Positions 7,395 to 16,611 of a stretch of 64,000 bases of DNA are shown here, one piece after another. Positions within the stretch are counted from its first letter, which is position 1, and each line of letters begins with the position of its first letter. The stretch is taken from contig NZ_BOSG01000006.1 of the NCBI RefSeq assembly GCF_018403225.1, positions 1 through 64,000 on the forward strand, read 5' to 3'. Position numbers and translations under genes: made by a program. A model generated the notes under the pieces. It searched no databases. It saw only the letters and a list, made by a program, of their open reading frames with translations, and was not told the origin of the DNA. The stretch is from Paenibacillus sp. J23TS9 (GTDB lineage: Bacteria; Bacillota; Bacilli; Paenibacillales; Paenibacillaceae).

Positions 7395-8470
7395 CCACTT
7401 CAAAACAGGACGGAATGAACTATGCTCCGCAAGGGAAGCCCAATCATGTCGTCAAACCAGGCGAGTTCGTGTTCGCTGCGGCCGCTCTTGACCACGGCCA
7501 TATCCAGGGTATGACCAAAGGACTCATCGAAGCAGGAGCTGTCCTTAAGTGGGTGTTCGACCCGGATCATGCCAAGGCAGCTTCCTTCGCTGCCAAGTTT
7601 CCGGGAGCTGTCGCTGCAGATCGTCTGGAGCAGATACTCGAGGATCCTGAAGTTCGTTTGGTCGCAGCGGCAGCTGTTCCTTCCGAACGCTGCGAGCTGG
7701 GGCTGCGGGTGATGGATGCCGGCAAAGATTATTTTACCGACAAGACCCCCTTCACAACATTGGAACAGCTGGAGGCCGCTCGGGCCAAGGTTCGGGAAAC
7801 CGGCAAGAAGTACATGGTGTACTACAGCGAACGGCTTCATGTTGAATCCGCCGTATATGCCGGACAGCTGATCCGGGAAGGTGCGATCGGACGCGTGCTC
7901 CAGGTTACCGGATTCGGACCCCACCGCCTGAGTGCATCCACACGGCCGGAATGGTTTTTCCAAAAGGAGAAATACGGCGGCATTTTATGTGACATCGGCA
8001 GTCACCAGATCGAGCAATTTCTGTACTATGCCGGTTGCAAGGATGCAACAGTGCTCCAAAGCAAAATAGCTAACTACAACCATTCGGATTATCCGGAACT
8101 GGAGGATTACGGTGACGCTACGCTGGATGGCGACAACGGAGCCTCCCAATACTTCCGCGTCGACTGGTTTACGCCCGATGGTCTGGGTACCTGGGGGGAT
8201 GGACGGACGTTTATTCTCGGAACCGATGGGTACATCGAGCTTCGAAAATATATCGATGTTGCAAGAGAGCCGGATGGTGACCATGTATATCTGGTCAATA
8301 AGGATGGTGAACAGCATTTTGCCGTTCACGGGCAGATCGGCTACCCGTTTTTCGGAGAGTTGATTCTAGACTGCCTGCATCGCACCGAGCATGCCATGAC
8401 ACAGGAGCATGCCTTTAAAGCCGCTGAGCTGTGCCTGAAAGCACAGAAAATGGCTCTCCGTATCTCCTAA
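7391..8470 (+). CDS. Gfo/Idh/MocA-family oxidoreductase 2 (atypical nucleotide motif)
   Basis: A 359-residue member of the family by overall layout, with a C-terminal half containing Y-G-G-I-L-C-D-I-G-S-H-Q-I-E-Q-F-L. The N-terminal Rossmann glycine motif is replaced by F-A-A-A-A-L-D-H-G-H-I, and the E-K-P catalytic motif reads T-D-K-T-P-F. The lysine is kept but the surroundings are unusual. It overlaps the epimerase gene by four bases. The changes suggest an altered cofactor site or a special subfamily rather than a decayed gene, since the frame is intact throughout. Confidence 0.85.
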   Translation: MTTSKQDGMNYAPQGKPNHVVKPGEFVFAAAALDHGHIQGMTKGLIEAGAVLKWVFDPDHAKAASFAAKFPGAVAADRLEQILEDPEVRLVAAAAVPSERCELGLRVMDAGKDYFTDKTPFTTLEQLEAARAKVRETGKKYMVYYSERLHVESAVYAGQLIREGAIGRVLQVTGFGPHRLSASTRPEWFFQKEKYGGILCDIGSHQIEQFLYYAGCKDATVLQSKIANYNHSDYPELEDYGDATLDGDNGASQYFRVDWFTPDGLGTWGDGRTFILGTDGYIELRKYIDVAREPDGDHVYLVNKDGEQHFAVHGQIGYPFFGELILDCLHRTEHAMTQEHAFKAAELCLKAQKMALRIS

Positions 8471-8521
8471 ACCATGAACTTGCAAAAAAAATCATATATT
8501 CACATGACAGGATGGGATTCC

Positions 8522-9544
8522 ATGAATAAGACAGGAGCAGCCATCATCGGCTGCGGAGCCATTTTCCCCCTTCATGCCGATGCGATCATGGAGCTGGATC
8601 ATGCAGAGCTGCGCATCGTGATTGATACAGATTTGGATAAGGCACAGGCGGCAGCAGAGCGTTACGGTGCCGAAGCAGCTGCTGATTACCGAATGCTTCT
8701 TGAACGGGAAGACATTCAGATTGTTCATTTATGTACTCCCCATCATATGCATGCTGAGATGGCCGTGCAGCTGCTGGCAGCCGGAAAGCATGTCCTGACC
8801 GAGAAGCCTATGGCCGAGAATCTTGGCGCGGCACAGGCCATGCTCGAAGCGGCGCAGAATAGCTCAGGGCAGCTGGGGATCACGTTCCAGAACCGCTATA
8901 ATGCATCGTCGCAGATGATACATGAATATATCGCCTCAGGCGATCTGGGCAAGCTGATCTGCATGAAGGGTGTCGTTACTTGGCACCGTGACCATACTTA
9001 CTACGGAAGTGCATCATGGAGAGGAAAATGGGCTACTGAGGGTGGCGGCGTACTGATTAATCAGACTCTCCATACTCTTGATCTGCTTCAGTGGTTTGGG
9101 GGTGCAGTCTCCTCGGTCAAAGGCAGTGTAACAACCGATGCGCTGGACGATATCATTGAGGTTGAAGACACCGCACACGCCTGCATTGACTTTAAGGGTG
9201 GTACGAGGGCGTTATTTTACGGTACGAACGCGTATGGCACGGATTCACCCGTCGAACTCGAAATCGTGTTTGAAAAAGGGACTTTATCGCAGCGGAGGGA
9301 TATGCTGTATCTCTGGAAGAACGGTGTTGAAACCCGGCTGTGCGAACCGCCTCAAACCAGCACGGGAGGCAAATCTTACTGGGGAACAAGCCATCGGAAG
9401 CTGATAGCTGATTTTTATCAGCATGTGCGTGAGGATCGGCCTTTCTGGATCGATGCGAAGGAAGGCATCAAGGCGCTTAAGATTATAGATGATTTATACG
9501 ACTATACCCGCAGCCGCAAGGGCTTAAGGTTTCCACCTGAATAA
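8522..9544 (+). CDS. Gfo/Idh/MocA-family oxidoreductase 3
   Basis: A third member in the same operon, with a canonical Rossmann motif (A-A-I-I-G-C-G-A-I-F) and E-K-P in L-T-E-K-P-M-A-E-N. The substrate domain has the typical W-A-T-E-G-G-G-V-L-I-N-Q-x-x-H-x-L-D-L-L stretch. The frame is open from 8474, but that ATG has no ribosome site; the ATG at 8522 follows AGGATGGG at five bases and begins right before the Rossmann fold, so I take 8522 (340 residues). Last gene of the operon; a long perfect hairpin follows. Confidence 0.88.
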   Translation: MNKTGAAIIGCGAIFPLHADAIMELDHAELRIVIDTDLDKAQAAAERYGAEAAADYRMLLEREDIQIVHLCTPHHMHAEMAVQLLAAGKHVLTEKPMAENLGAAQAMLEAAQNSSGQLGITFQNRYNASSQMIHEYIASGDLGKLICMKGVVTWHRDHTYYGSASWRGKWATEGGGVLINQTLHTLDLLQWFGGAVSSVKGSVTTDALDDIIEVEDTAHACIDFKGGTRALFYGTNAYGTDSPVELEIVFEKGTLSQRRDMLYLWKNGVETRLCEPPQTSTGGKSYWGTSHRKLIADFYQHVREDRPFWIDAKEGIKALKIIDDLYDYTRSRKGLRFPPE

Positions 9545-9547
9545 ATA

Positions 9548-9589
9548 ATCGCATGTTTAATCCATTTCATAATGGATTAAACATGCGAT
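9548..9589. terminator. Perfect 19-bp hairpin after the oxidoreductase operon
   Basis: Two perfect 19-base arms (9548-9566 and 9571-9589) flank a TCAT loop immediately after the stop codon. There is no T tract on the plus strand, so it may stabilise the 3' end of the mRNA or act as a factor-dependent stop rather than as an intrinsic terminator. Confidence 0.55.
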
Positions 9590-9710
9590 AACGAAGCGAT
9601 ATATAGACAAATAAAACCGTTTTGATCTATATATCCTCTTGATTAAAGCTGCTAACGGTATTATGAAATTGATTCGCTTAGATGAGTTTTGCAAAAAAAC
9701 CCGATCCAAT

Positions 9711-9779
9711 AAAAAGCTCCCATACAGATGAGTGCTTGCCTGAAGAGGCGCTGCGCCAATCTGTACGAGAGCTTTTTTT
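9711..9779. terminator. Branched bidirectional terminator
   Basis: AAAAAGCTC at the left pairs with GAGC plus a seven-T run at the right. Inside, ACAGAT pairs with ATCTGT and further short G/C stems occur around GGCGCTGCGCC. It ends the convergent Nfu-N gene on the minus strand and can also stop plus-strand read-through. Confidence 0.65.
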
Positions 9780-9833
9780 AATTAAGGATATTCGGTCCGC
9801 TAAAAGGTTATGGATCAGGATTGCACCCTATTT

Positions 9834-10103
9834 TTAAGCGTAAACCGAGTTAAATGCAGCCTCTACCTGTGGCAGAATGGTATCCCAGTCGGCATCCGGA
9901 GTCTTGCTGATCGTAACGAAGTCCTTGATCCCGAAAATGTTATCAATGCCTTCAATGCTGAGCAGGGCACTTGCGAGCGGGTGATCGGTTTGTTCGCCGC
10001 TCTTCAGGGATGTACTTTTGGGACCCTCAAAAAGAGTCGTATTCGTATTAATCTTAATGGAATTCGGATTGGGTGTGGCTTGGACATTATATTGTACTGT
10101 CAT
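9834..10103 (-). CDS. NifU/Nfu N-terminal-domain scaffold-like protein
   Basis: An 89-residue protein made almost entirely of the Nfu N-terminal domain, recognisable from the opening A-T-P-N-P-N-S-I-K-I-N and the later I-E-G-I-D-N-I-F-G-I-K-D-F-V-T-I-S-K. Nfu-N domains accompany Fe-S scaffold proteins, but the Cys-bearing NifU C-terminal domain is absent here and the protein has no cysteine. It is probably an accessory or regulatory protein; its role is unproven. The start ATG follows a GGAGTGATG site. Confidence 0.8.
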   Translation of the reverse strand: MTVQYNVQATPNPNSIKINTNTTLFEGPKSTSLKSGEQTDHPLASALLSIEGIDNIFGIKDFVTISKTPDADWDTILPQVEAAFNSVYA

Positions 10104-10492
10104 GTCATCACTCCTTTTTGGTGATTATAACATGCCGTGATCAGACTTACGAAATAAATCCGAACCCAACCGGACTTTACTTAAGTCTTTGGTGTATACA
10201 TCTGACGAATTCTTCAGATTAAAATGCGTTATTGTTCCTGTCGTGCGGGGATAATAGGAATATACATGTTTCGACAAAATTATCCAACAGACCCTTCGCC
10301 TCCCAACGGAGTAAACTTGCTTTAGAGGAAGCGACTAAACTACAATAAGGAGAACAGGTATCGACAAACATGCATAAGAGATAGACCGCATTTATCGGAG
10401 GTTTTTCTTGCGGCATCAGGTTGCGGGTTCCTCGGGATTTATCCATTCTAATATCTTGAAATAAGAGTAAAATACGGAAACGGGGTGAAGCT
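10104..10492. other. Intergenic region before the SGNH hydrolase
   Basis: Noncoding as far as I can see; the minus-strand frame across it has no ribosome site and no family resemblance. It contains TGTCGAA (minus strand, 10270-10276), an exact Spo0A-box core, and a second site at 10360-10366 with one mismatch. An AAGGAG stretch at 10345-10350 has no frame of useful length after it. No convincing sigma-A promoter was identified. Confidence 0.4.
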
Positions 10493-11257
10493 GTGGGCGG
10501 GTTTAAACAGGATTTCGGGAATGATGGTGCCAAGTATATCGTATCCGGAGACTCCATCTCCAAAGGGGTCATTTATGATGAGGTTCGAAAAAAGTACGTG
10601 ATTTTGGAGGACAATTATGTGTCCCTTCTTCAGAACAAACTGAAGGGTGCGGTCCGCAATACGGCAAGGTTCGGGAACACGCTGCTTAAGGGAATCACCA
10701 ACCTGAAAAAAGATGTGCTGAAGGATAAGCCTAATATTGTTCTCATTGAGTACGGCGGTAATGATTGCGATTTTAACTGGAATGAAATAGCGATTGATCC
10801 CGATGCTGAGCATCATCCGAAAACCGATTTTAACATTTTCGAAAAAATGCTCACGGAAACAGTGAATGAGCTGAAGAGCCAGCAGATTATCCCGATTCTC
10901 ATGAGCCTTCCCCCGTTGAATGCAGATAGTTATTTCAAATGGGTCAGCCAAAACAATCCCGAAGCGGAGAGAAATATTCTGAAGTTTCTAGGCAGCGTCA
11001 CTAAAATCTATTGGTGGCAGGAACGCTACAATTCGACCATCCTGAAGGTTTCCGAGCTGACCAAGACCAAATACATCGATGTGCGCGGTGCATTTCTGGA
11101 GCATCCTGACTATACGCAATTCCTTTGTTCCGATGGTATTCATCCAAACCGGGAAGGTCACCGGATCATCTGTGATAAAGTGGTGGAGTTCGTCAAATCG
11201 AATTACAAGCATCTGCTGTTGGATAGCGGCAGTTCTAACCATATGGCTTATGAGTGA
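10493..11257 (+). CDS. SGNH/GDSL-type esterase or lipase-like hydrolase
   Basis: A 254-residue protein with the blocks of the SGNH hydrolase superfamily: block I G-D-S at residues 19-21 (nucleophile Ser21), block III Y-G-G-N-D around 88-91, and block V D-G-I-H with Asp214 and His217. There is no signal peptide, so it is probably cytoplasmic. Such enzymes deacylate lipids, sugars or glycans; the substrate is unknown. It starts at GTG after a GGGGTG site. It stands alone and ends in a clear terminator. Confidence 0.82.
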   Translation: MGGFKQDFGNDGAKYIVSGDSISKGVIYDEVRKKYVILEDNYVSLLQNKLKGAVRNTARFGNTLLKGITNLKKDVLKDKPNIVLIEYGGNDCDFNWNEIAIDPDAEHHPKTDFNIFEKMLTETVNELKSQQIIPILMSLPPLNADSYFKWVSQNNPEAERNILKFLGSVTKIYWWQERYNSTILKVSELTKTKYIDVRGAFLEHPDYTQFLCSDGIHPNREGHRIICDKVVEFVKSNYKHLLLDSGSSNHMAYE

Positions 11258-11275
11258 GTCCGAATGGGCACAAAA

Positions 11276-11334
11276 ATAGCTGCCGGGATTCATCCGGGCA
11301 GCCATACCGGCAACCTGCCAAGGTTGCTTTTTTT
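11276..11334 (+). terminator. Terminator pair after the SGNH hydrolase
   Basis: A first hairpin (GCTGCC ... GGCAGC, 11279-11302) is followed by a strong one with GCAACCT (11310-11316) pairing with AGGTTGC (11321-11327) and a seven-T run (11328-11334). Confidence 0.85.
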
Positions 11335-11337
11335 GTG

Positions 11338-13779
11338 TTACACATGCAGCGACGATTGCACCGGATGGATATGCCAGATGTCTGACGCATAACGGTTAAT
11401 CGTACAGTCGCTGGAAAAGTGTCCGGCGTGGGCGATATTCACTATGGATTTTGATGCCCAGGCCTGTTGATCCAAATAAGTCTGTTCAATGATTGCCTGC
11501 GTATCCGCATAGCTGCCAAAATCCCGAAGGACGAAGAACTCGTCATTATGATCCAGAATGGACTGATGAATGAGCCCGAACTCACGCTCATGACAGCAAA
11601 ACGGTCCGGGAGACACCAGCTGATCCATGACTTGTTTGATCCTTGGATCCTGGTTATACATATCTCTCGCCAAATATCCGCCGTATCTGTAATAATTCAG
11701 TACTTCTTCTGATCGTAAACCGAACAGAAACATGTTTTCATCTCCGAGCATTTCATGCATTTCCACATTGGCGCCGTCCAGTGTACCAATCGTAAGCGCA
11801 CCGTTCATCATAAACTTCATGTTGCCCGTACCGGATGCCTCTTTGCCGGCCGTGGAAATTTGCTCGCTCACATTGGCAGCGGGGATGATCTTCTCCGCCA
11901 AAGATACCGAATAATTTTCAAGAAACAGCACCTTCAGCTTGTCATTCACCTGCGGATCTTTGTTGACAACATCTGCGACCACATTAATCAGCTTGATAAT
12001 ACTTTTCGCCAGATAGTACCCCGGTGCTGCCTTGGCACCGAATATAAACGTCCGTGGCACACGGTCTGCCGATGGACGATCCTTGATCTCGTTATATAAG
12101 TGCATGACATGCAAAATGTTCATCAGCTGTCTTTTGTATGCGTGAAGCCGCTTCACCTGAACATCGAAGATGGAATCCGGATCAACTGTAATCCCCTGCT
12201 TCTGCTCAATGTACGCGGCAAGACGCAGCTTGTTGTTACGCTTGATACCCATGATTTTATCTTGGAATGAAGAATCATGTTTGAGCGGCTCCAGATCAAG
12301 CAGTTGATACGGATGCGTGATCCAGCCCGTGCCAATGCTCTCGCTGATGAGATGACTGAGCTCCGGATTCGCATGCATCAGCCAGCGACGATGGGTGATG
12401 CCGTTCGTTTTGTTATTAAAGCGTGCCGGAAACAAATCATAAAACGGCTTCATGACGTCGCTCTTCAACAAATCCGTATGCAGCTGAGCCACTCCGTTGA
12501 CACTATAGCTGCCGACAATCGCCAAATGAGCCATTTTAACCTGGTCGCTCTCAATGATAGCCACCTCAGAAACCAGATTCTGTCTCGCCGGGAACCTTTC
12601 TAACAGCATGCCGCAAAAGCGTTTATTAATTTCTTCGATAATCATATACACTCGAGGCAGGAGTTCGCGCATCATATTAACGGGCCACTTCTCCAGCGCT
12701 TCGCTAAGCAGCGTGTGATTCGTATATGATACCGTACGGGTCGTTACGTCCCATGCCTCATCCCATCCAAACCCTTTTTCATCAATCAAAATTCGCATGA
12801 GCTCCGGAATGACCAATGTCGGATGCGTGTCGTTGATATGGACGGCAATCTTGTTAGGCAAATCGCTATAAGGCAGTCCCTGTTTATCAAATGTGCGCAG
12901 CACACTTTGAAGTCCGGCCGAGCATAAAAAATACTGCTGTTTCAGGCGAAGCAGCTTGCCTTCATAGCCGGAATCATCCGGATACAGGAATTCGGAAATG
13001 GATTCCACGGAGCGGTTATAGTCCAAAAACTTATAATAGCTGTTCTGGCCCTCCATCCGCATTTTAGCCGGTTCCATCGCCGATTCGGCACTCCACAGCC
13101 GGAGGGTGTTCACATGAAGGTCACCGTACCCAATAACCGGAACATCATACGGCACAGCCCAGACCCTCTCGTAGTTGACTGTATTAAAAATGGTTCTGCC
13201 ATCCTCTTCCCGAACCTCAACCTGTCCCCAAAAACGCACCTCAACCTTTTTATCCGCCCGGCGTTCTTCCCAAACATTGCTTTTCTGAAGCCAATCATCC
13301 GGAAGCTCGACCTGGTGGCCATCAATAATTTTTTGCTCGAACAGGCCGTACTTATACCGGATTCCGCAGCCGTGGCCCGCATATCCCAGGGATGCAAGGG
13401 AGTCCAGGAAGCATGCAGCAAGACGTCCCAGACCTCCGTTACCCAGACCTGCATCCGGCTCCTGTTCCTCGATTTCCTCCAAATTCCAGCCCAGCTCCAG
13501 CAGTCCGTCCCGAACGGTCTCGAGCATGCCTAGATTAAGCAGATTGTTACCCATCAAACGCCCGATTAAAAACTCCATCGAGAAGTAATATACCTGCTTC
13601 TCCTGCCGGGTTTTATACATCTGATTGGTCTCTGCCCACTCCCTTCCGATATATTCACGGATCAGCATGCCTAGAATTTTGTATATATCATCTGCGGTTG
13701 CCTCTTCAATGCTTTTTCCTAAACGACTAACCAATTGTTCCTTGAAAGCAGTTTTAAATAATTCCTTGTTGTTAAACAA
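11338..13779 (-). CDS. glgP: Glycogen phosphorylase
   Basis: An 813-residue PLP enzyme that releases glucose-1-phosphate from glycogen or other alpha-1,4-glucans. The length is typical. The PLP-lysine motif E-A-S-G-T-G-N-M-K-F-M-M-N-G is present, as are the N-terminal G-N-G-G-L-G-R-L-A-A and the R-R-W-L and K-R-L-H-A-Y-K-R-Q-L phosphate/PLP-binding segments. The start is TTG, nine bases after AGGAGG. It is the third gene of glgC-glgD-glgP, the usual place for glgP in Bacillales, but glgA and glgB are missing from the cluster. Cytoplasmic. Confidence 0.97.
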   Translation of the reverse strand: MFNNKELFKTAFKEQLVSRLGKSIEEATADDIYKILGMLIREYIGREWAETNQMYKTRQEKQVYYFSMEFLIGRLMGNNLLNLGMLETVRDGLLELGWNLEEIEEQEPDAGLGNGGLGRLAACFLDSLASLGYAGHGCGIRYKYGLFEQKIIDGHQVELPDDWLQKSNVWEERRADKKVEVRFWGQVEVREEDGRTIFNTVNYERVWAVPYDVPVIGYGDLHVNTLRLWSAESAMEPAKMRMEGQNSYYKFLDYNRSVESISEFLYPDDSGYEGKLLRLKQQYFLCSAGLQSVLRTFDKQGLPYSDLPNKIAVHINDTHPTLVIPELMRILIDEKGFGWDEAWDVTTRTVSYTNHTLLSEALEKWPVNMMRELLPRVYMIIEEINKRFCGMLLERFPARQNLVSEVAIIESDQVKMAHLAIVGSYSVNGVAQLHTDLLKSDVMKPFYDLFPARFNNKTNGITHRRWLMHANPELSHLISESIGTGWITHPYQLLDLEPLKHDSSFQDKIMGIKRNNKLRLAAYIEQKQGITVDPDSIFDVQVKRLHAYKRQLMNILHVMHLYNEIKDRPSADRVPRTFIFGAKAAPGYYLAKSIIKLINVVADVVNKDPQVNDKLKVLFLENYSVSLAEKIIPAANVSEQISTAGKEASGTGNMKFMMNGALTIGTLDGANVEMHEMLGDENMFLFGLRSEEVLNYYRYGGYLARDMYNQDPRIKQVMDQLVSPGPFCCHEREFGLIHQSILDHNDEFFVLRDFGSYADTQAIIEQTYLDQQAWASKSIVNIAHAGHFSSDCTINRYASDIWHIHPVQSSLHV

Positions 13780-13805
13780 AAGAAGTGTCCTCCTGACAAT
13801 TAAGT

Positions 13806-14909
13806 TTAGATCGCAGTGTCTTTAGCAACAACAAAGGGCTTTCTCACATCGCCTTGAAGCTGGCGGCCCCTTGAAATAACGACGTCTTTGTCGAGAATAA
13901 CGTTCTCAAGCACCGCATTCTCTTCAATGACGCATTTTTGCATAATAATCGAATTATGAACCCGGGCGCCTTCCTTCACCTGCACCCCGCGGAATAATAT
14001 GCTGTTCTCGACAGCCCCGCCGATCTGGCAGCCGTTCGCCACCAGCGAATTGCTTACATCCGCTGTCTCGAGATATTTGGCCGGAACCTCATATTTGATC
14101 TTTGTGTGAACCGGCTGCTCCCGGAACAATGAATTGTATTTCTCAGGCTGAAGCAGGTCCAGGCTGTTGCGATAATAGCTCTCCAGCGAGTTGATGACCG
14201 CATGATATCCCTTGTATTCGTAACCGGCAATATTCAGCTTGTTCCGGTTTTTCTGGATGGCATCTCTGAAAAAGTGGCTTTCGCCATGGGCGATGCATTG
14301 TTTGACGAGTGTCAGGAACATCTCCTTCTCCATAATGAACATTTCCATATACACGTTGGCGTGATCCCGCTCTCGGTGGATATCGGTCACCCGTCCGCTT
14401 TCGTCTACATCCAGGCGGGTGCACGACTGGTGTTCCGGTTGAAGCTGATCAACCTTCGTGTAAATAAGAGTGACATCCGCCCCCTGCTCCAGGTGATGTT
14501 CATAGGCATCGCAGAAATCAACGTTGCTTAAATGCTGGCTTCCGGAATACACCACATATTTAGCCGAGCCACGCTCGAAAAAGTCCTGGTTGTTATGAAT
14601 ATGCTGTAGTTCACCCGTGGAAACATCCGAAGGATCATTCCAATCGGGAGGCAAAATGAACAGTCCGCCTCGTTTGCGGTCCAAATCCCACGGACGCCCC
14701 TCACCAAGATGATCCATCAGCGAGCGGTATTTGCGGCGGACAAACAGCGCGATATCCAGCACGCCTGCATGCATCATATTGGACATTACAAAGTCGATCA
14801 GCCGGTACCGTCCGGCAAAAGGTACAGCTGCCCCGCAACGGAAATAGGTTAGCTCATTTAATTGATCAAGCTCATGATCCAGATTAATGACTCCCATGAG
14901 TTGTTTCAT
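13806..14909 (-). CDS. glgD: Glucose-1-phosphate adenylyltransferase, GlgD subunit
   Basis: A homologue of GlgC that forms the heterotetrameric ADP-glucose pyrophosphorylase with it. It keeps the nucleotidyltransferase fold (F-A-G-R-Y-R-L-I-D-F-V-M-S-N) and the C-terminal left-handed beta-helix (S-L-V-A-N-G-C-Q-I-G-G-A-V-E-N-S). It lacks the G-G-Q-G-x-R-L nucleotide loop of GlgC, as usual for GlgD, so it is likely regulatory. The frame is open further upstream, but family alignment places the start at M-K-Q-L-M-G-V-I-N (14909, 367 residues). The ribosome site there (AAGGACG) is weak. It begins 22 bases after glgC. Confidence 0.93.
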   Translation of the reverse strand: MKQLMGVINLDHELDQLNELTYFRCGAAVPFAGRYRLIDFVMSNMMHAGVLDIALFVRRKYRSLMDHLGEGRPWDLDRKRGGLFILPPDWNDPSDVSTGELQHIHNNQDFFERGSAKYVVYSGSQHLSNVDFCDAYEHHLEQGADVTLIYTKVDQLQPEHQSCTRLDVDESGRVTDIHRERDHANVYMEMFIMEKEMFLTLVKQCIAHGESHFFRDAIQKNRNKLNIAGYEYKGYHAVINSLESYYRNSLDLLQPEKYNSLFREQPVHTKIKYEVPAKYLETADVSNSLVANGCQIGGAVENSILFRGVQVKEGARVHNSIIMQKCVIEENAVLENVILDKDVVISRGRQLQGDVRKPFVVAKDTAI

Positions 14910-14931
14910 GACGACACACCGTCCTTTTTTC

Positions 14932-16107
14932 TTAAATAGTGGGGGTTGGAAATGCGGCATTCGCGCTCGGTGCCGTTTCATGTTCATTCGTGATCAATAA
15001 TATTTCGCTGTTATCTTCACGGCCAGCACCAATGACGGCACCGTCTTCAATCACCATATTCTCAGTAATGATTGCACGGTGAATGCGCACATTTCGGCCG
15101 ATTTTCACCTGCGGCATGATAACGGAATCCGTCACCACGCTGCCCTCTCCCACTTCAACGCCATAAAAAAGAACAGAGTGATTCACCTCTCCATAAACGG
15201 AGCATCCCTCATTGATCATGCAATTTCGCACCTTCGCCCCAGGCGCAATATACTCGGCAGGCTGATTCGGGTTCCGTGTGTATATCCGCCATTCCGGATC
15301 ATTCAAATTGAGCTCCGAATACTCCGACAGCAGATCCATGTTCGCTTCCCACAGGCTATCTATCGTACCGACATCCTTCCAGTAACCCTGGAACGGATAA
15401 GCATATAACGTTTTTTCTTCAGCGAGCATCAGCGGAATGATGTCTTTACCAAAGTCGTGGCTTGTATCCGGATGATCCAGATTTTGCAGCAAGTATTTCT
15501 TCAGAATATCCCATTTGAACAAATACACGCCCATGGATGCCAAGGTGCTTTTCGGCTTTGCCGGCTTCTCTTCGAACTCATAAATGCGCAGGTCATCATC
15601 TGTGTTTAAAATTCCGAAGCGCGTGGCTTCCTCCAAGGTGACATCAATGACCGAAATGGTGCAGTCGGCATTTTTCTCCTTGTGATAGTCCAGCATGCGT
15701 TCATAATCCATCTTGTATATGTGATCGCCGGACAAAATCAGCACATGCTCCGGATCGTATTGTTCAATAAACTTCAGGTTCCGGTAGATCGCATCTGCCG
15801 TACCCCGGTACCAGCTTGTTCCATCCTCACGCTCGTAAGGCGGCAGTACATAAACGCCCCCGCTTCGCCGGTCCATGTCCCAGTCGCTGCCGACCCCAAT
15901 ATATGAATGCAGCACGAGCGGCTCGTATTGGGTCAATACGCCCACGGTATCGATGCCTGAATTAGAGCAGTTGCTCAAAGGAAAATCAATGATCCGGTAT
16001 GTACCTCCAAAATACACCGCAGGCTTTGCCAGCGTCTTGGTCAACCCTTTGAGACGTTTGCCCTGTCCACCTGCTAGCAGCATGGCCACTACTTCTTTTC
16101 TCTTCAT
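14932..16107 (-). CDS. glgC: Glucose-1-phosphate adenylyltransferase
   Basis: ADP-glucose pyrophosphorylase catalytic subunit (391 residues from the chosen start), which makes ADP-glucose for glycogen synthesis. The nucleotide loop L-A-G-G-Q-G-K-R-L sits near the N-terminus, followed by [19 protein letters not shown], and the C-terminal beta-helix has V-R-I-H-R-A-I-I. The start at 16107 follows AAAGGAGA; the 22 extra upstream residues have no ribosome site or family support. First gene of the glgCDP operon, with a long leader region before it. Confidence 0.96.
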   Translation of the reverse strand: MKRKEVVAMLLAGGQGKRLKGLTKTLAKPAVYFGGTYRIIDFPLSNCSNSGIDTVGVLTQYEPLVLHSYIGVGSDWDMDRRSGGVYVLPPYEREDGTSWYRGTADAIYRNLKFIEQYDPEHVLILSGDHIYKMDYERMLDYHKEKNADCTISVIDVTLEEATRFGILNTDDDLRIYEFEEKPAKPKSTLASMGVYLFKWDILKKYLLQNLDHPDTSHDFGKDIIPLMLAEEKTLYAYPFQGYWKDVGTIDSLWEANMDLLSEYSELNLNDPEWRIYTRNPNQPAEYIAPGAKVRNCMINEGCSVYGEVNHSVLFYGVEVGEGSVVTDSVIMPQVKIGRNVRIHRAIITENMVIEDGAVIGAGREDNSEILLITNEHETAPSANAAFPTPTI

Positions 16108-16611
16108 GGCTGATTCTCCTTTATTCAAATTAAGGATTCGGTTAAAAATCCTGAAGACACGAATACGCAGCACAAAAATGACGGGCTGGTGTCATGGCTG
16201 CAATTCTCATATAGCGCCCGGCCATACGGACAGTGATCCCTATGCACTATTAAACGTGAAACTTGCTTGGTAATCCCAGTTGGTATACATTGGGTGAATT
16301 TCATGATTAAGAGAATGGACAGCATCATAGATGAGCCTGTTCATCGTATCCGGCCGCTTCGCGGACGAGCAGATCTTCAACAGGAATAAAAAAGAGGAAG
16401 AGAATTTCATTCATAGATGAGTAAGAGGTCAGGGCCGCATTCAGCGGCAGTTTCTTGCGGTAAAAAGAAGTGGTACTCTTGGAGTGTTACTTTATTATAT
16501 CTTATGAAAAACATCTATAGAAGTATCTCGTGGGAGTTTCCCCGCTTATATTGAAAGTAATTATTGTTATATAGAGATGAAGGGCTCTATGAAGTTCAAA
16601 TGCGTCTAAAT
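16108..16611 (-). promoter_or_regulatory. Leader and promoter region of the glg operon
   Basis: About 500 bases without a convincing gene. The best promoter element for glgC is TATAAT on the minus strand (16496-16501) with a poor -35, which would give a leader of roughly 380 bases. I could not recognise a riboswitch, cre site or terminator-like attenuator in the leader. The short minus-strand frame 16125-16328 has no ribosome site. Confidence 0.35.

Noticed and set aside
10219..10572. A 117-codon minus-strand frame before the SGNH gene
   Set aside because: Overlaps the hydrolase gene head-on and has no ribosome site or recognisable domain.
16125..16328. Possible small cysteine-bearing protein in the glg leader
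   Set aside because: No ribosome site and overlap with the coding start of glgC; the long leader is a better explanation.
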